Part shown: piece by piece, positions 55,654-64,000 of the stretch
Layout: each line of letters opens with the position of its first letter
Numbering within the stretch: the stretch's first letter is position 1
Assembly: GCF_000495835.1 (NCBI RefSeq)
Contig: NZ_AWGC01000018.1
Location: 1-64,000 of the forward strand
Direction: 5' to 3'
DNA length: 64,000 nucleotides
Source: Asticcacaulis sp. AC402
Lineage (GTDB): Bacteria > Pseudomonadota > Alphaproteobacteria > Caulobacterales > Caulobacteraceae
The notes under the pieces: model-generated
The model's database searches: none
Told to the model about the DNA's origin: nothing
The model's input: only the letters and a program-made list of their open reading frames with translations
Position numbers and translations under genes: made by a program

Positions 55654-56802
55654 TTAAGCCGCCACCGCTTCGTCGGTTTTTGCACCGATAAAGGTGCCAC
55701 GGACCTGAAGATCCCTATCCAGCCACACGATATCCGCCCGTTGGCCCGGTGCCAAAGCGCCACGCGCCGCCTGAAGCCCCAGGAAAGCCGCCGGAGCTCC
55801 CGCTGCCATCACCGCCGCCTGTTCGATCGGCACGCCGACCTTTTGCACGGTGTTGCGCAAGGCCGTCGCCATGTCCAGGTCCGAACCGGCAAGCGTCCCG
55901 TCCGGCCCGATGCAGACGCCGTTTTCGACATGGATCGCCTGGCCGTTGAGCACGAAGGTCTTGGTGTCCGAACCTACCGTCGGCATGGCGTCCGTCACCA
56001 GCATGAAGCGGTCGAAGGGCTTGGCGCGCAGGGCAATGCGCAGCACCGCCCAGTCGACATGGCGGCCGTCGGCGATCAGACCGCACCAGCTGTCGGGGTC
56101 TTCCAAAGCCGCGCCGACCACGCCCGGGGCCCGGTGAGTCAGTGGCGACATGGCGTTGAACAAATGCGTGAAACCGGTCACCCCGGCCTTTAGCGCCGAT
56201 ACCGTCTGGTCGTAGGTGGCATTGGTGTGGCCGGCGGCGATGATCACCCCGGCTGTGGTCAGTTCGTGAATATCCTCAGGCGTACAGTTTTCGGGCGCCA
56301 GGGTGACCAGAGTCTTGCCGGCCTTAAGACTTTTCAGCAGGGCCTTGGATTCAGCGTCGAGCGTGCGGAACATCTCGGGGTTATGGATGCCCTTGCGCTG
56401 CTTGCTGATAAAGGGGCCTTCGATATGGATGCCCAGTACCCCGGGCACGCCCGAAGCCATGGCCTTCTCGACGGCGCGCATGGCGCTGTCGATGACATTC
56501 AATTCGTCGCTGATGAGGGTCGGCAGGAAACCGGTGGTGCCATAGGTGCGGTGGGCCCGGCCGATGGCGGCGATGCCGTCGACATCGGTCTGGTCGTTGA
56601 ACAGCACGCCACCGCCGCCATTAACCTGGGTATCGATGAAGCCGGGCAGCAGATAGCCGCCGCCGGCGTCGATGATTCGACCCTGCGCACGCACGTCTCC
56701 GATGTCGACGATGGTCTCGCCGTCGCAAACCAGCGACCCGGCGACAATGCCAACCGGTGTCACGACCTGCGCGTTGGTGAAGGTTACAGAGCTCATGAGC
56801 AT
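55654..56802 (-). CDS. nagA: N-acetylglucosamine-6-phosphate deacetylase
   Basis: Hydrolyses GlcNAc-6-phosphate to glucosamine-6-phosphate and acetate. The 382-residue protein has the amidohydrolase landmarks LLPGFIDTQVNGGGG, HIEGPFISKQRKGIHN with a metal-binding Glu, AAGHTNATYDQ, THLFNAMSPLTHRAPG and the catalytic Asp in LVTDAMPTVGSD. Start ATG at 56802 has GAAGG six bases upstream; an ATG two codons later is the alternative. It is the last gene of the minus-strand nag operon. Confidence 0.95.
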   Translation of the reverse strand: MLMSSVTFTNAQVVTPVGIVAGSLVCDGETIVDIGDVRAQGRIIDAGGGYLLPGFIDTQVNGGGGVLFNDQTDVDGIAAIGRAHRTYGTTGFLPTLISDELNVIDSAMRAVEKAMASGVPGVLGIHIEGPFISKQRKGIHNPEMFRTLDAESKALLKSLKAGKTLVTLAPENCTPEDIHELTTAGVIIAAGHTNATYDQTVSALKAGVTGFTHLFNAMSPLTHRAPGVVGAALEDPDSWCGLIADGRHVDWAVLRIALRAKPFDRFMLVTDAMPTVGSDTKTFVLNGQAIHVENGVCIGPDGTLAGSDLDMATALRNTVQKVGVPIEQAAVMAAGAPAAFLGLQAARGALAPGQRADIVWLDRDLQVRGTFIGAKTDEAVAA

Positions 56803-56887
56803 ATTTCGCCTTCGGGCGAAAATGCCCATGATTGTTTCCGGGTCGCAATTCCTGACGTAAACGTGGCGACCACTTTTCCTGAATTGC

Positions 56888-57961
56888 TCATACGGTCTTG
56901 GTCACTTTGTTGAGGTGCGGCGGAGAATCGGGGTTGAGGCCGCGCGCCAGGGACAGGCTGTTGGCCAGGCGATAGAAGCTGGCGATCTGAAGAATGGGTT
57001 CCAGAGCGGCGACGGCGCTGAGCGCCGGCAGGTGGGTGGTGCCGGCAATCCCGATGTCCAGGTCTTTGGCAGGATTGGCCAGCAGGACCGACGCGCCGCG
57101 TTGGGCGAACTCGGCGCAGACGTCGCGTACGCCGTCGCCGGCCGTGTCGGAGGTGGCGAAGGCGAGGATCGGGAAGCCGTCATTGACGATGGCCATCGGG
57201 CCGTGGCGGACCTCGGCAGCCGAGAAGGCCTCAGCGTGCAGGGCGCAGGTCTCCTTCAGCTTCAGCGCTGCCTCCTGGGCAACGGCAAAGCCATAGCCGC
57301 GGCCGATAACGAACAGGTTGCGCGCCGGGGTCAGCGCCGGAAGGGCCGCCGACCAGTCGAGCGCGAACGCCTTGTCGAGCTGGCCCGGCAGGTGGCTCAG
57401 GCCGTCCGACAGGTCACGGTCGTCCGACCAGGCAGCGACGATGGCGGCCAGTCCGGCCAGGGAGGTGATGTAGGACTTGGTGGCGGCGACCGATTTTTCC
57501 GGTCCGGCCTTCAGCGGCAGCAGTTCATCGGCCAGGGCGGCAAGCGGTGAGTCCTCATCGTTGACCAGGGCAACGACATAGGCGCCGGCCTTGCGGTGGG
57601 CCTCAACCGAAGCCAGCAGGTCGGGCGAACGGCCCGATTGCGAGATGGCAATGCAAAGCGAGTCGGCAGCGACGACCGGGGCGGCATAGATGGACGATAC
57701 CGACATGGCGGCGGTCGAGGTCGGCACCCCGGTCAGCGTCTCGATCAGGTACTTGCCGAAGGTGGCGGCATGGTCGGACGAGCCGCGGGCGACGGTGGTC
57801 ACCGAACGCGGCGGTTGGGCCTTAAGCCGGGCGCCAAGACGGGCCAGGGCGGGCCGGTTGTGCTTCAGGAAACGTGCGACCGCCGCGCCGCCTTCAGCGG
57901 CTTCGGAGAACATCAAGGTCTGGCCTGCCTCGACAGGGGCAGTGAGGGTGGGGGAGGGCAT
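56888..57961 (-). CDS. nagB-II: Glucosamine-6-phosphate deaminase, NagB-II (SIS-domain type)
   Basis: A 357-residue double-SIS protein predicted to convert glucosamine-6-phosphate into fructose-6-phosphate and ammonia, replacing the unrelated classical NagB. Landmarks are ARGSSDHAATFGKYLIE, the sugar-phosphate loop ISQSGRSPDLL, ATKSYITSLAGLA and the second-domain IGRGYGFAVAQEAALKLKET. It lacks the glutaminase domain of GlmS, and its position between nagA and the regulator supports the catabolic role. It ends 85 bp before the nagA start. Confidence 0.93.
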   Translation of the reverse strand: MPSPTLTAPVEAGQTLMFSEAAEGGAAVARFLKHNRPALARLGARLKAQPPRSVTTVARGSSDHAATFGKYLIETLTGVPTSTAAMSVSSIYAAPVVAADSLCIAISQSGRSPDLLASVEAHRKAGAYVVALVNDEDSPLAALADELLPLKAGPEKSVAATKSYITSLAGLAAIVAAWSDDRDLSDGLSHLPGQLDKAFALDWSAALPALTPARNLFVIGRGYGFAVAQEAALKLKETCALHAEAFSAAEVRHGPMAIVNDGFPILAFATSDTAGDGVRDVCAEFAQRGASVLLANPAKDLDIGIAGTTHLPALSAVAALEPILQIASFYRLANSLSLARGLNPDSPPHLNKVTKTV

Positions 57962-57972
57962 AAGGTTGGTCC

Positions 57973-58713
57973 TTAACTGATGTCGTTCAACTCGGCGACC
58001 ACATCATAGGCATCGCCGCGGTAATAGGATTGGGTGAATTCGGCGGCGCGGCCGTCCTGCAGGAAGCCGCGGCGTTCGATGAACAGGCCGGGATCGCCGG
58101 GCTTGACACCCAGTCGTTCCGCCTGCTCGGCATTGAAAGCGATGGCCCGCAGCCGTTGCAGGGCGCGGACGGGACGATGGCCGGTGCGTTCCAGCGCCTC
58201 GTAAAGTGAATTGGCCACCTGTTCGGTCGAGGCCAGGCAATAGCCGGGAATGGTCGAATGTTCCAGTGCCATGGTCGTGCCGTCGGCATAACGCACCCGA
58301 TGGAAGCGGTAGACCAAAGCACCGGGTGAAAGCCCCAGCGACAGAGATTCCTCCGGCGTGACCGCGCCGGCGGACTTGCTGACCCATTCGGAATGGGGTT
58401 TGCGGCCGCGCGAGATCATGTCTTCCGAGAAGGAGGACAGCTTTGAAAAACTCTTTTCGACCCGACTGGCCACAAAGGTGCCGGCGCCGCGCCGGCGCGT
58501 CAGCAGGCCTTCGGAGACCAGACCGTCGATCGCCTTGCGCACGGTGATGCGGGACACGTCGAAGTCTTCGGCCAGGTTGCGCTCGGGGGGAATGGCGTCG
58601 TCCTGATGCAGTTGCCGGCGGGTGATGGCCTCGCGCAGCGCCCGCTGCAACTGAAGGTACAGTGGCGCCGGGTCTTCCTTGCTGAGATGGCCGACGGAAT
58701 CAGCAAACGACAT
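57973..58713 (-). CDS. nagQ: GntR/HutC-family regulator of GlcNAc use (NagQ type)
   Basis: A 246-residue regulator. The N-terminal GntR winged helix is PLYLQLQRALREAITRRQLH with IPPERNLAEDFDVSRITVRK and TRRRGAGTFVA. The C-terminal UTRA effector domain (SLGLSPGALVYRFHRVRYAD, FIERRGFLQDGRAAEFTQSY) binds sugar phosphates in related proteins. Start ATG 58713 has GAGG six bases upstream and overlaps cutC by 14 bp. Location inside the nag operon suggests repression relieved by GlcNAc-6-P or GlcN-6-P (inference). Confidence 0.9.
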   Translation of the reverse strand: MSFADSVGHLSKEDPAPLYLQLQRALREAITRRQLHQDDAIPPERNLAEDFDVSRITVRKAIDGLVSEGLLTRRRGAGTFVASRVEKSFSKLSSFSEDMISRGRKPHSEWVSKSAGAVTPEESLSLGLSPGALVYRFHRVRYADGTTMALEHSTIPGYCLASTEQVANSLYEALERTGHRPVRALQRLRAIAFNAEQAERLGVKPGDPGLFIERRGFLQDGRAAEFTQSYYRGDAYDVVAELNDIS

Positions 58714-59464
58714 GACTATCCTCTCGAGGTTTGGCCTCATGGGTATCAAGGGCGGCGCGCAAGGCGGCAACCAGCCCCGGGTCGGTGTCGCGCTGCTCCG
58801 GTGCGACGTAACCCAGGTCGACCGCACGCGGACTGCGCAGCGGAACCTGTGAGCTGCACGAGGCGTGAAGGGCTTTGACGCCGGACATCAGGATAGCGCC
58901 GGCATTGGCGGCGGTGACACCGGCGCCGGCCAGGATTTCGATGCGGCCATCAGCCTGTTCAACCAGATCGCGCAGCCGGTCGACCCCGGCCGGCGCAGAT
59001 CGGGCCCCGCCGGAGGTCAGGACGGTGTCGAAGCCGAGCGCAATCGTCGTTTCCAGGGCTTGCGACAGGTCGGGCGCCAGGTCGAAGCTGCGGTGCAGGG
59101 CCGTTTCCAGGCCATAGCGCCGGGCTTGGTGCATCAGGCGGTCCAGGACCTCGATATCCAGGCGGCCGTCGGCATGGTTGGCGCCGAAAACGACACCGGC
59201 CAGACCGATGCTGGCGGCGGCTTCTATGTCATGACGCATGACGTCCAGTTCGTCGGCCGAATAGATAAAGTCGCCCGCGCGCGGGCGGACCATGATGCGG
59301 GTATCCAAACCGGTCTCCAAAGCCAGCCGCATCAGGCCGCTCGATGGCGTCAAACCGCCGACGGCCAGGGCAGCGCACAGTTCAATGCGGTCGGCGCCGC
59401 TCATCGCGGCGGCACGAACACCGGCCGCCGTATCGACGCAGACCTCGAGCAGGTAGTCGCTCAT
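58700..59464 (-). CDS. cutC: CutC-family TIM-barrel protein
   Basis: A 254-residue protein of the CutC family: LEVCVDTAAGVRAAAMSGAD, RIELCAALAVGGLTPSSGLM, MVRPRAGDFIYS, GVVFGANHADGRLD, HRSFDLAPD and LTSGGARSAPAG. CutC was first linked to copper homeostasis, but the biochemical activity is not settled. Being embedded in the nag operon, overlapping nagK by four and nagQ by 14 bases, it more likely has a role in amino-sugar metabolism here (inference from context). Confidence 0.93.
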   Translation of the reverse strand: MSDYLLEVCVDTAAGVRAAAMSGADRIELCAALAVGGLTPSSGLMRLALETGLDTRIMVRPRAGDFIYSADELDVMRHDIEAAASIGLAGVVFGANHADGRLDIEVLDRLMHQARRYGLETALHRSFDLAPDLSQALETTIALGFDTVLTSGGARSAPAGVDRLRDLVEQADGRIEILAGAGVTAANAGAILMSGVKALHASCSSQVPLRSPRAVDLGYVAPEQRDTDPGLVAALRAALDTHEAKPREDSHVVC

Positions 59465-60438
59465 CCCGTGACCTTTGCGGGTGTCAGTCCGTTGGCATGA
59501 CCCTGGGCCATCAGGATGGCACCCTCCAGGGCGTCATGCTCGGGTTCGGCCAGCACGGCACGCGCCGCCGGCGACAGCCATGGCTGGAAGACCGGTGCCA
59601 TGCCGCCAACCAGGCAGACACTTTTCGCGCCGATTTCATTGAGGCGGGCAATGTAGCGGCCCATGAAGCGGGCCTGCTGCTCGACCAGGGCGACGGCGAC
59701 CGCGTCGCCGGCATCGGCAAATTGCATCACCATCGGCGCCAATTGGCCATAGTCCCTGGGGCGGGCGTCGGTGACGAAGTGGACAATGTCGGTGGCGGTG
59801 CCAAAGCGGGCGATCACGGCACGGGTAAAGTCCGTTGTCGGCGCCATACCGTCCTGACCATCAAGCGCGGCGCGCAGGGCGTCGCGCCCGAGATCCGCCG
59901 CGGAACCGTCGTCGCACAGCTCGAAGCCCCAACCGCCGACCTGGATGCCCTTTCCGCCGACCCAGGCATAGGCGGCGCTGCCGGTGCCGGAGATCAGGAT
60001 ACCGCCGTCGCGGCCGGAAAAGGCGCCCAGCACGGCCGTATGGGCGTCGGATGACGCTTCGCAGCGGCCAAACCTTGGTCCGGCGGCGATTGTGCGGGCG
60101 GCGTCACCGGCGTCGGAGATACCGGCCAGGCCGAGGCCCAGCGACATCTTGCCGAACACAGCGCTGTTGCGGCCCGGCCCGGCCCCGGCATTGACGAGCG
60201 CCTGATCGATGGCCGTCAGGATGTTGTTCCACACCAGATCGAGACCCAGGCGGATATTGCCCGATCCGCCCTCGGCTTCGCCGATCAGGACACCTTGGGC
60301 ATTGCGCAGGCGGACGCGGCACTTGGTGCCGCCGCCGTCGACGCCGGCAAAGATCTGGCAGTCTGGGATCTGGCAGTCTGGCATCTGAAAGGCGGAACTC
60401 TGGTTCATGACCGGTATCATACGCGAATCGAAGGACAT
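59461..60438 (-). CDS. nagK: N-acetylglucosamine kinase, BadF/BadG-type
   Basis: Phosphorylates imported GlcNAc to GlcNAc-6-phosphate, needed because uptake is by a permease rather than a PTS. The 325-residue protein has the phosphate-1 loop VDGGGTKCRVRL, adenosine-site ISGTGSAAYAWVG with GGWGFELCDDGSAADLGRDA, and a late VCLVGGMAPVF. Start ATG at 60438 lies 24 bp after the nagP stop; ATGs at 60420 and 60408 are alternatives, and the ribosome site is weak in each case. Confidence 0.92.
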   Translation of the reverse strand: MSFDSRMIPVMNQSSAFQMPDCQIPDCQIFAGVDGGGTKCRVRLRNAQGVLIGEAEGGSGNIRLGLDLVWNNILTAIDQALVNAGAGPGRNSAVFGKMSLGLGLAGISDAGDAARTIAAGPRFGRCEASSDAHTAVLGAFSGRDGGILISGTGSAAYAWVGGKGIQVGGWGFELCDDGSAADLGRDALRAALDGQDGMAPTTDFTRAVIARFGTATDIVHFVTDARPRDYGQLAPMVMQFADAGDAVAVALVEQQARFMGRYIARLNEIGAKSVCLVGGMAPVFQPWLSPAARAVLAEPEHDALEGAILMAQGHANGLTPAKVTG

Positions 60439-60461
60439 TTTTGGCTCAAGCTTGACGGGGC

Positions 60462-61772
60462 TCAGAACTCGGCCGCGCTGGCCTTGGTCCTCGCATCCGC
60501 CGCCGCCTTGCCTTCGCGGCCGGCGATCAGCCCGAAGATCAGGATGTAGGCGTAGCAGGGTACCATGAGGATCACGAAGACCAACTGGAAGTCCATGCTC
60601 TCCTTGAGGTAGGCAAACAGCCACGGGATAACGGCGCCGCCGGCGATACCCATGACGAGCAGGGCGCCGCCGAATTCGGTCAGCTTGCCCAGGCCGCGGA
60701 TGCCCAGCGGGAAGATGGCCGGCCACATCATGGCGTTGGCAAAGCCCAGCGCGGCCACAAACAAGACCGAAGGGAAGCCCTTGGTGAAGAAGGCGCCGGC
60801 CGTCAGGATGATGCCCAGGATCGCCGAAAGGATCAGGTAACGTTCCTGGCTGATGAAGCGCGGAATCGTTATCAGGCCGACGACATAGCCGACCAGCATG
60901 GCGACCAGGGTGAAGGAGGTGAAGAACTTGGTCTGGTCCAGCGGCATACCGAAGCTGTTGCCATAGGTGGTGATGGCGTCACCGGCCATGACCTCGACCC
61001 CGACATAGGTGAAGATAGCGAAAAAACCGAACAGCATCTGGACGATCGCGCCGCCTGTGCTTTTGCCCGAGGAGGGGTTGGCATCGTCGCCAATGGCCGG
61101 CAGAGGGGAGAACCAGGTCGCGACGGCCATCAGGGCCAGGAATGCGGCTACCACCATGTAGGGTGTGTGGATGCGGGCGGCGAAAGAATTCAGGATGGCG
61201 TCGCGGACCGCCGGATCGGTGGCAGCCTTGACCTCGGCTTCAAGACCGCCGACGCCGTGCAGGATGTAGGTCCCGACCAGGATGGGCGCCAGGAAGCCGG
61301 CGAACTTGTTGAAGATGCCCATGACAGCGATGCGTTGGGCGCCAGACTCAATCGGCCCCAGGACGGAAATGTAGGGATTGGCTGCCGTTTGCAGGATCGA
61401 CAGGCCGGCACCGATGATGAAAAGTCCCGTCAGGGCGCCTTCGAAGATGCGCATGGTGGCGAACTGACCGAAACAGGCCGCGCCGATACCCATGACCAGA
61501 AGACCCAACGCCATGCCTCGCTTCATACCCGTCTTGCGCAGGATAAAGGCCGAGGGCAAGGACAGGAAAAAGTAGGACAGATAGAAGACCGAGGGCACCA
61601 GGAAGGCGTCGACATCACTGAGGTTGAAGGCCAGCTTGACGAAGGTGATCAGCGGCCCGTTCAGCCACGTTACGAACCCGAAGATAAAGAACAGCAGGCA
61701 AAAGAGAAAGACAGCCCCCCAGGGTGTCTTTTGCGGTGCTGTGGCGCCGGTGGCGATTCCGGTCTCTGACAT
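60462..61772 (-). CDS. nagP: N-acetylglucosamine permease, sugar:H+ MFS symporter (NagP type)
   Basis: Inner-membrane importer of 436 residues with twelve hydrophobic segments, of the fucose/glucose permease (FHS) branch of the major facilitator superfamily. Landmarks are FILRKTGMKRGMALGLLVMG, ILQTAANPYISVLGPIESGA, and ALGFANAMMWPAIFPLGIRG in the C-terminal half. Start ATG 61772 has AGGGA eight bases upstream. It is the first gene of the nag operon and is divergent from a large TonB receptor that should bring GlcNAc oligomers across the outer membrane. Confidence 0.93.
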   Translation of the reverse strand: MSETGIATGATAPQKTPWGAVFLFCLLFFIFGFVTWLNGPLITFVKLAFNLSDVDAFLVPSVFYLSYFFLSLPSAFILRKTGMKRGMALGLLVMGIGAACFGQFATMRIFEGALTGLFIIGAGLSILQTAANPYISVLGPIESGAQRIAVMGIFNKFAGFLAPILVGTYILHGVGGLEAEVKAATDPAVRDAILNSFAARIHTPYMVVAAFLALMAVATWFSPLPAIGDDANPSSGKSTGGAIVQMLFGFFAIFTYVGVEVMAGDAITTYGNSFGMPLDQTKFFTSFTLVAMLVGYVVGLITIPRFISQERYLILSAILGIILTAGAFFTKGFPSVLFVAALGFANAMMWPAIFPLGIRGLGKLTEFGGALLVMGIAGGAVIPWLFAYLKESMDFQLVFVILMVPCYAYILIFGLIAGREGKAAADARTKASAAEF

Positions 61773-62155
61773 GTTTTCGTTCCCTGATAATACCAATTCT
61801 TGCAACTGGTATGGCTGAGTTCAGGCCAAAAAGCAAGAAGCGACGTCAAAAAACAGACATTCTGCGCGGAAGGCTTTGAAAACAAGGCTTTCGCACCCGG
61901 GAGGCCGGCGCATTGCGCGACAAAATTGTCACATTGGCGCCGTATCGCTGACCCAAAGCAAGGCCAATGTAAAAAATTATTGACATATTTCTAGAATCAA
62001 CACACCGTTTACTCCGCTAAAGGTATGCTCTTGGTATTTATTGGTTACCTACTGGTACTGTAAATGCCCCTGTCCAAAGCTATTCGCGGCAATAAAATGC
62101 TTCCGAGGCGCGCCACAGCCGCTGGCGGCAAGTAACTGAATAGGGAAAGAATTCA
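61773..62155. promoter_or_regulatory. Divergent promoter region of nagP and the GlcNAc-linked TonB receptor
   Basis: A 383-bp gap. ATACCA (61790) and TGGTAT (61807) form an inverted pair spaced by 11 bases in the nagP leader. Near 62031-62060, TTGGTATTTATTGGTTACC and ACTGGTACTG give three TGGT-cored half-sites in 30 bp, about 100 bp before the receptor start. HutC-type GntR regulators commonly bind TGGT...ACCA dyads, so these are candidate NagQ sites. TTGACATATTTCTAGAATC (from 61980) may be part of a promoter. Confidence 0.5.
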
Positions 62156-64000
62156 ATGAAGTTTCAACGCAAGGTCCTGATGATGACAGGCGCGGCCACC
62201 CTGGCCCTGGCCATGTCCGCAGGCATCACCTCCGCGTCCTGGGCCCAGGACGCAGCCGCTACAGACGACTCGACCGTCGTCGTCGTCACCGGCATCCGCA
62301 AATCGCTGCAAAGCGCCCTGCGCCAGAAGAAGAGCTCGGATGGCGTCACCGAAGTCATCACCGCCGAAGACATCGGCAAGTTCCCGGATAAGAACGTTGC
62401 CGACTCCCTTGCCAGGGCGACAGGCGTAAACGTTGTCACCGGTTCGGCCAATGCCGGCGGTTTCGGCGAAAATGAACGCATCTCGATCCGCGGCACCGAC
62501 CCGACCCTGAACCTGACCCTGATGGATGGCCACAACATCGCCACTGGCGACTGGTTTGTGCTGGACCAGACCAATGGCGGCCGTTCGTTCAACTACACCA
62601 TGCTGCCGTCGGAAGTTGTCGGCTCCGTCGAAATCATCAAGGCCTCGCGCGCCGACCTGCCCGAAGGCGGCATCGGTGGCACGGTCGACGTCCATGTGCG
62701 CAAGCCCCTGGACCTGCCGGCTGGCACCTTCGCTGTTTCGGCCCAGGGCATGTACGCCACTCTGGCCGACGAATGGTCACCCAACGTGTCGGGCATGTAC
62801 AGCTGGAAGAGCGACAACCGCGACTTCGGCTTCCTGATCGGCGCCTACTATGAAAAGCGTCAGTTCCGCCGCGATGGCCAGGAAATCCTGGGCTACACGC
62901 CGCAGGCCAATTTCGCCGGTTCGGGCCAGACTCTCCTGGTGCCGTCGCTGATCGGTTCAGCCTATTTTACCCAGGAGCGCATTCGCCAGGGCGTCAACTT
63001 CATGACGCAATGGAAGGGTGAAAACCTCGACATCGCCTTCTCGGGCCTGGTCACGCACCTGGGCGCTGACAACGAAAACCACAACTTCATGCTGTGGGGT
63101 TCGCGCCTGGCTGGCCAGACCCCGACGAGCTACACCACTTCGAACGGCTACGTCACCTCGGCCACCTGGGACGCGGCCGATGCCGCGGCCGCGGGCGGTT
63201 CGATCGTCCAGGACGACATCTTCCGCAAGGCCCACTCCAGTACCTACGTGCTGAACCTCGATGTCGGTTATGACTTCACCGAGAACTTCTCGATGAAGGC
63301 GCAGGTCGGCTTCACCTCGGGTGAGGGTGTCACCGACGACACCGCCGCATGGGAAACCTACTGGGATAACGTGGGCGCCAGCTATACCCTGGGCAACCCG
63401 ATCACCCAGGTCAGCTTCCCGGGCCTGGGCTCGGACCCGACGGCCGCGACCTACCTGAACAACAAGTACAGCTGGTCGTGGGGCGGCACGATTTCGTCAC
63501 CGGACACCGAAGCCTATGCCAAGCTCGATTTCCGCTATGACTTCGACAGCGGCATCTTCAAGTCGGTCCTGTTCGGCACCCGCTATACCGACCACCAGCG
63601 TGATCTGAACTACCTGGCCTATGCCTGGGCCGGCAATGGCGCCAACGGCGGCACCAGCAATGTCGACCTTGGTACCGTCTTCAAGGGCGGCGTGACGCCG
63701 GATAACTATGCCGACGGACTGGGCAACATCCCCGGCTACTCCTACGCTGACGCCGACGCGGTCTATGCCTATCTTGACTCGAACAATGGCGGCCGGAGAT
63801 TTGCCTTCTATCCGCCGCTGAGCTTTGGCGTAAAGGAAAAGACGACGGCCTATTATGTGATGGGTAAGCTGGCCGGCGACAACTGGCGTTCGAATGTCGG
63901 CCTGCGCGCTGTCAAAACGCAGACGGCCTCGACCCAGTGGTCTGCCAATGCGGCGGTCAAGACCGTCACCAACGTCTTTGGCTCGTGGGGCTCAGAAACC
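62156..64000 (+). CDS. TonB-dependent receptor of the Caulobacter/Xanthomonas type (partial, runs off the window)
   Basis: The first 615 codons of a large outer-membrane receptor, open to the last base. A signal peptide (about 1-30, ending SASWAQ) is followed by the TonB-box region VVVVTGIRKSLQSALRQK. The plug domain reads VITAEDIGKFPDKNVADSLA, then TGVNVVTG, ISIRGTDPTLNLTLMDG and EIIKASRADLPEGGIGGTVD, and the barrel begins near residue 190. The GIRKSLQSAL and KFPDKNVADSL signatures mark the TIGR01782 family of carbohydrate-type receptors. Opposite nagP, it is predicted to take up GlcNAc or chitin oligosaccharides. GGGA lies upstream of the ATG. Confidence 0.93.
   Translation, partial: MKFQRKVLMMTGAATLALAMSAGITSASWAQDAAATDDSTVVVVTGIRKSLQSALRQKKSSDGVTEVITAEDIGKFPDKNVADSLARATGVNVVTGSANAGGFGENERISIRGTDPTLNLTLMDGHNIATGDWFVLDQTNGGRSFNYTMLPSEVVGSVEIIKASRADLPEGGIGGTVDVHVRKPLDLPAGTFAVSAQGMYATLADEWSPNVSGMYSWKSDNRDFGFLIGAYYEKRQFRRDGQEILGYTPQANFAGSGQTLLVPSLIGSAYFTQERIRQGVNFMTQWKGENLDIAFSGLVTHLGADNENHNFMLWGSRLAGQTPTSYTTSNGYVTSATWDAADAAAAGGSIVQDDIFRKAHSSTYVLNLDVGYDFTENFSMKAQVGFTSGEGVTDDTAAWETYWDNVGASYTLGNPITQVSFPGLGSDPTAATYLNNKYSWSWGGTISSPDTEAYAKLDFRYDFDSGIFKSVLFGTRYTDHQRDLNYLAYAWAGNGANGGTSNVDLGTVFKGGVTPDNYADGLGNIPGYSYADADAVYAYLDSNNGGRRFAFYPPLSFGVKEKTTAYYVMGKLAGDNWRSNVGLRAVKTQTASTQWSANAAVKTVTNVFGSWGSET

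Noticed and set aside
58500-60549. Plus-strand frames opposite cutC, nagK and nagP
   Set aside because: Antisense to an operon with overlapping, well-defined genes; no ribosome sites or family motifs.

Overview
The window reads as chromosome of an alphaproteobacterium of the Caulobacteraceae, most like Asticcacaulis (inference). The basis is: TonB-dependent receptors in place of porin-type sugar uptake; a complete nagP-nagK-cutC-nagQ-nagB-II-nagA cluster facing a large Caulobacter/Xanthomonas-type receptor; perfect CtrA-type boxes (TTAA-N7-TTAA) in front of three genes; DUF465 proteins; high GC; and several families of short dispersed intergenic repeats.

Layout. 1-404: end of an rRNA operon (5S rRNA, initiator tRNA-fMet, two terminators). 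405-1074: gene-poor, with an interspersed hairpin repeat. 1075-5945: an iron-related block on the minus strand, made of a catecholate-type TonB receptor and a four-gene operon (two small membrane proteins, a ferric-reductase-like heme protein fused to a Rieske domain, and a membrane-anchored Cys-rich protein). Their upstream regions share an element of about 100 bp at roughly 87% identity. 6240-8710: metNIQ methionine importer. 8899-10440: Phd-type antitoxin with only a stub of its toxin, then a Fic protein with its own operator-like cluster. 10611-12070: seven tandem copies of a ~212-bp non-coding repeat. 12214-15345: a small protein with an in-frame TAG, an AraC regulator and two membrane proteins. 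15770-17017: glycosyltransferase.

17289-46902 is the centrepiece: two adjacent, co-oriented giant RTX proteins of 4894 and 4883 residues filling almost 30 kb. They are paralogues with the same promoter layout (CCCCTG-TT-CAGGGG hairpin, then a perfect CtrA-type box, then about 122 bp to the start codon). Their C-termini and several central blocks are nearly identical, while their N-termini differ in module number (three against five). Neither has a Sec signal or a recognisable retention module; both end in a type I secretion-like C-terminus. No ABC exporter, membrane-fusion protein or TolC lies in the window.

46903-64000: a MITE-like element, two paralogous GNAT acetyltransferases, alanine dehydrogenase divergent from its Lrp/AsnC regulator, a CPBP protease / XRE regulator / membrane protein operon behind two palindromic operators, two DUF465 proteins, ubiX with a TIGR02444 partner, and the N-acetylglucosamine catabolic operon with a divergent TonB receptor that runs off the window end.

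All calls come from reading the sequence and its translations. No database search was run, so family names are recognition calls.
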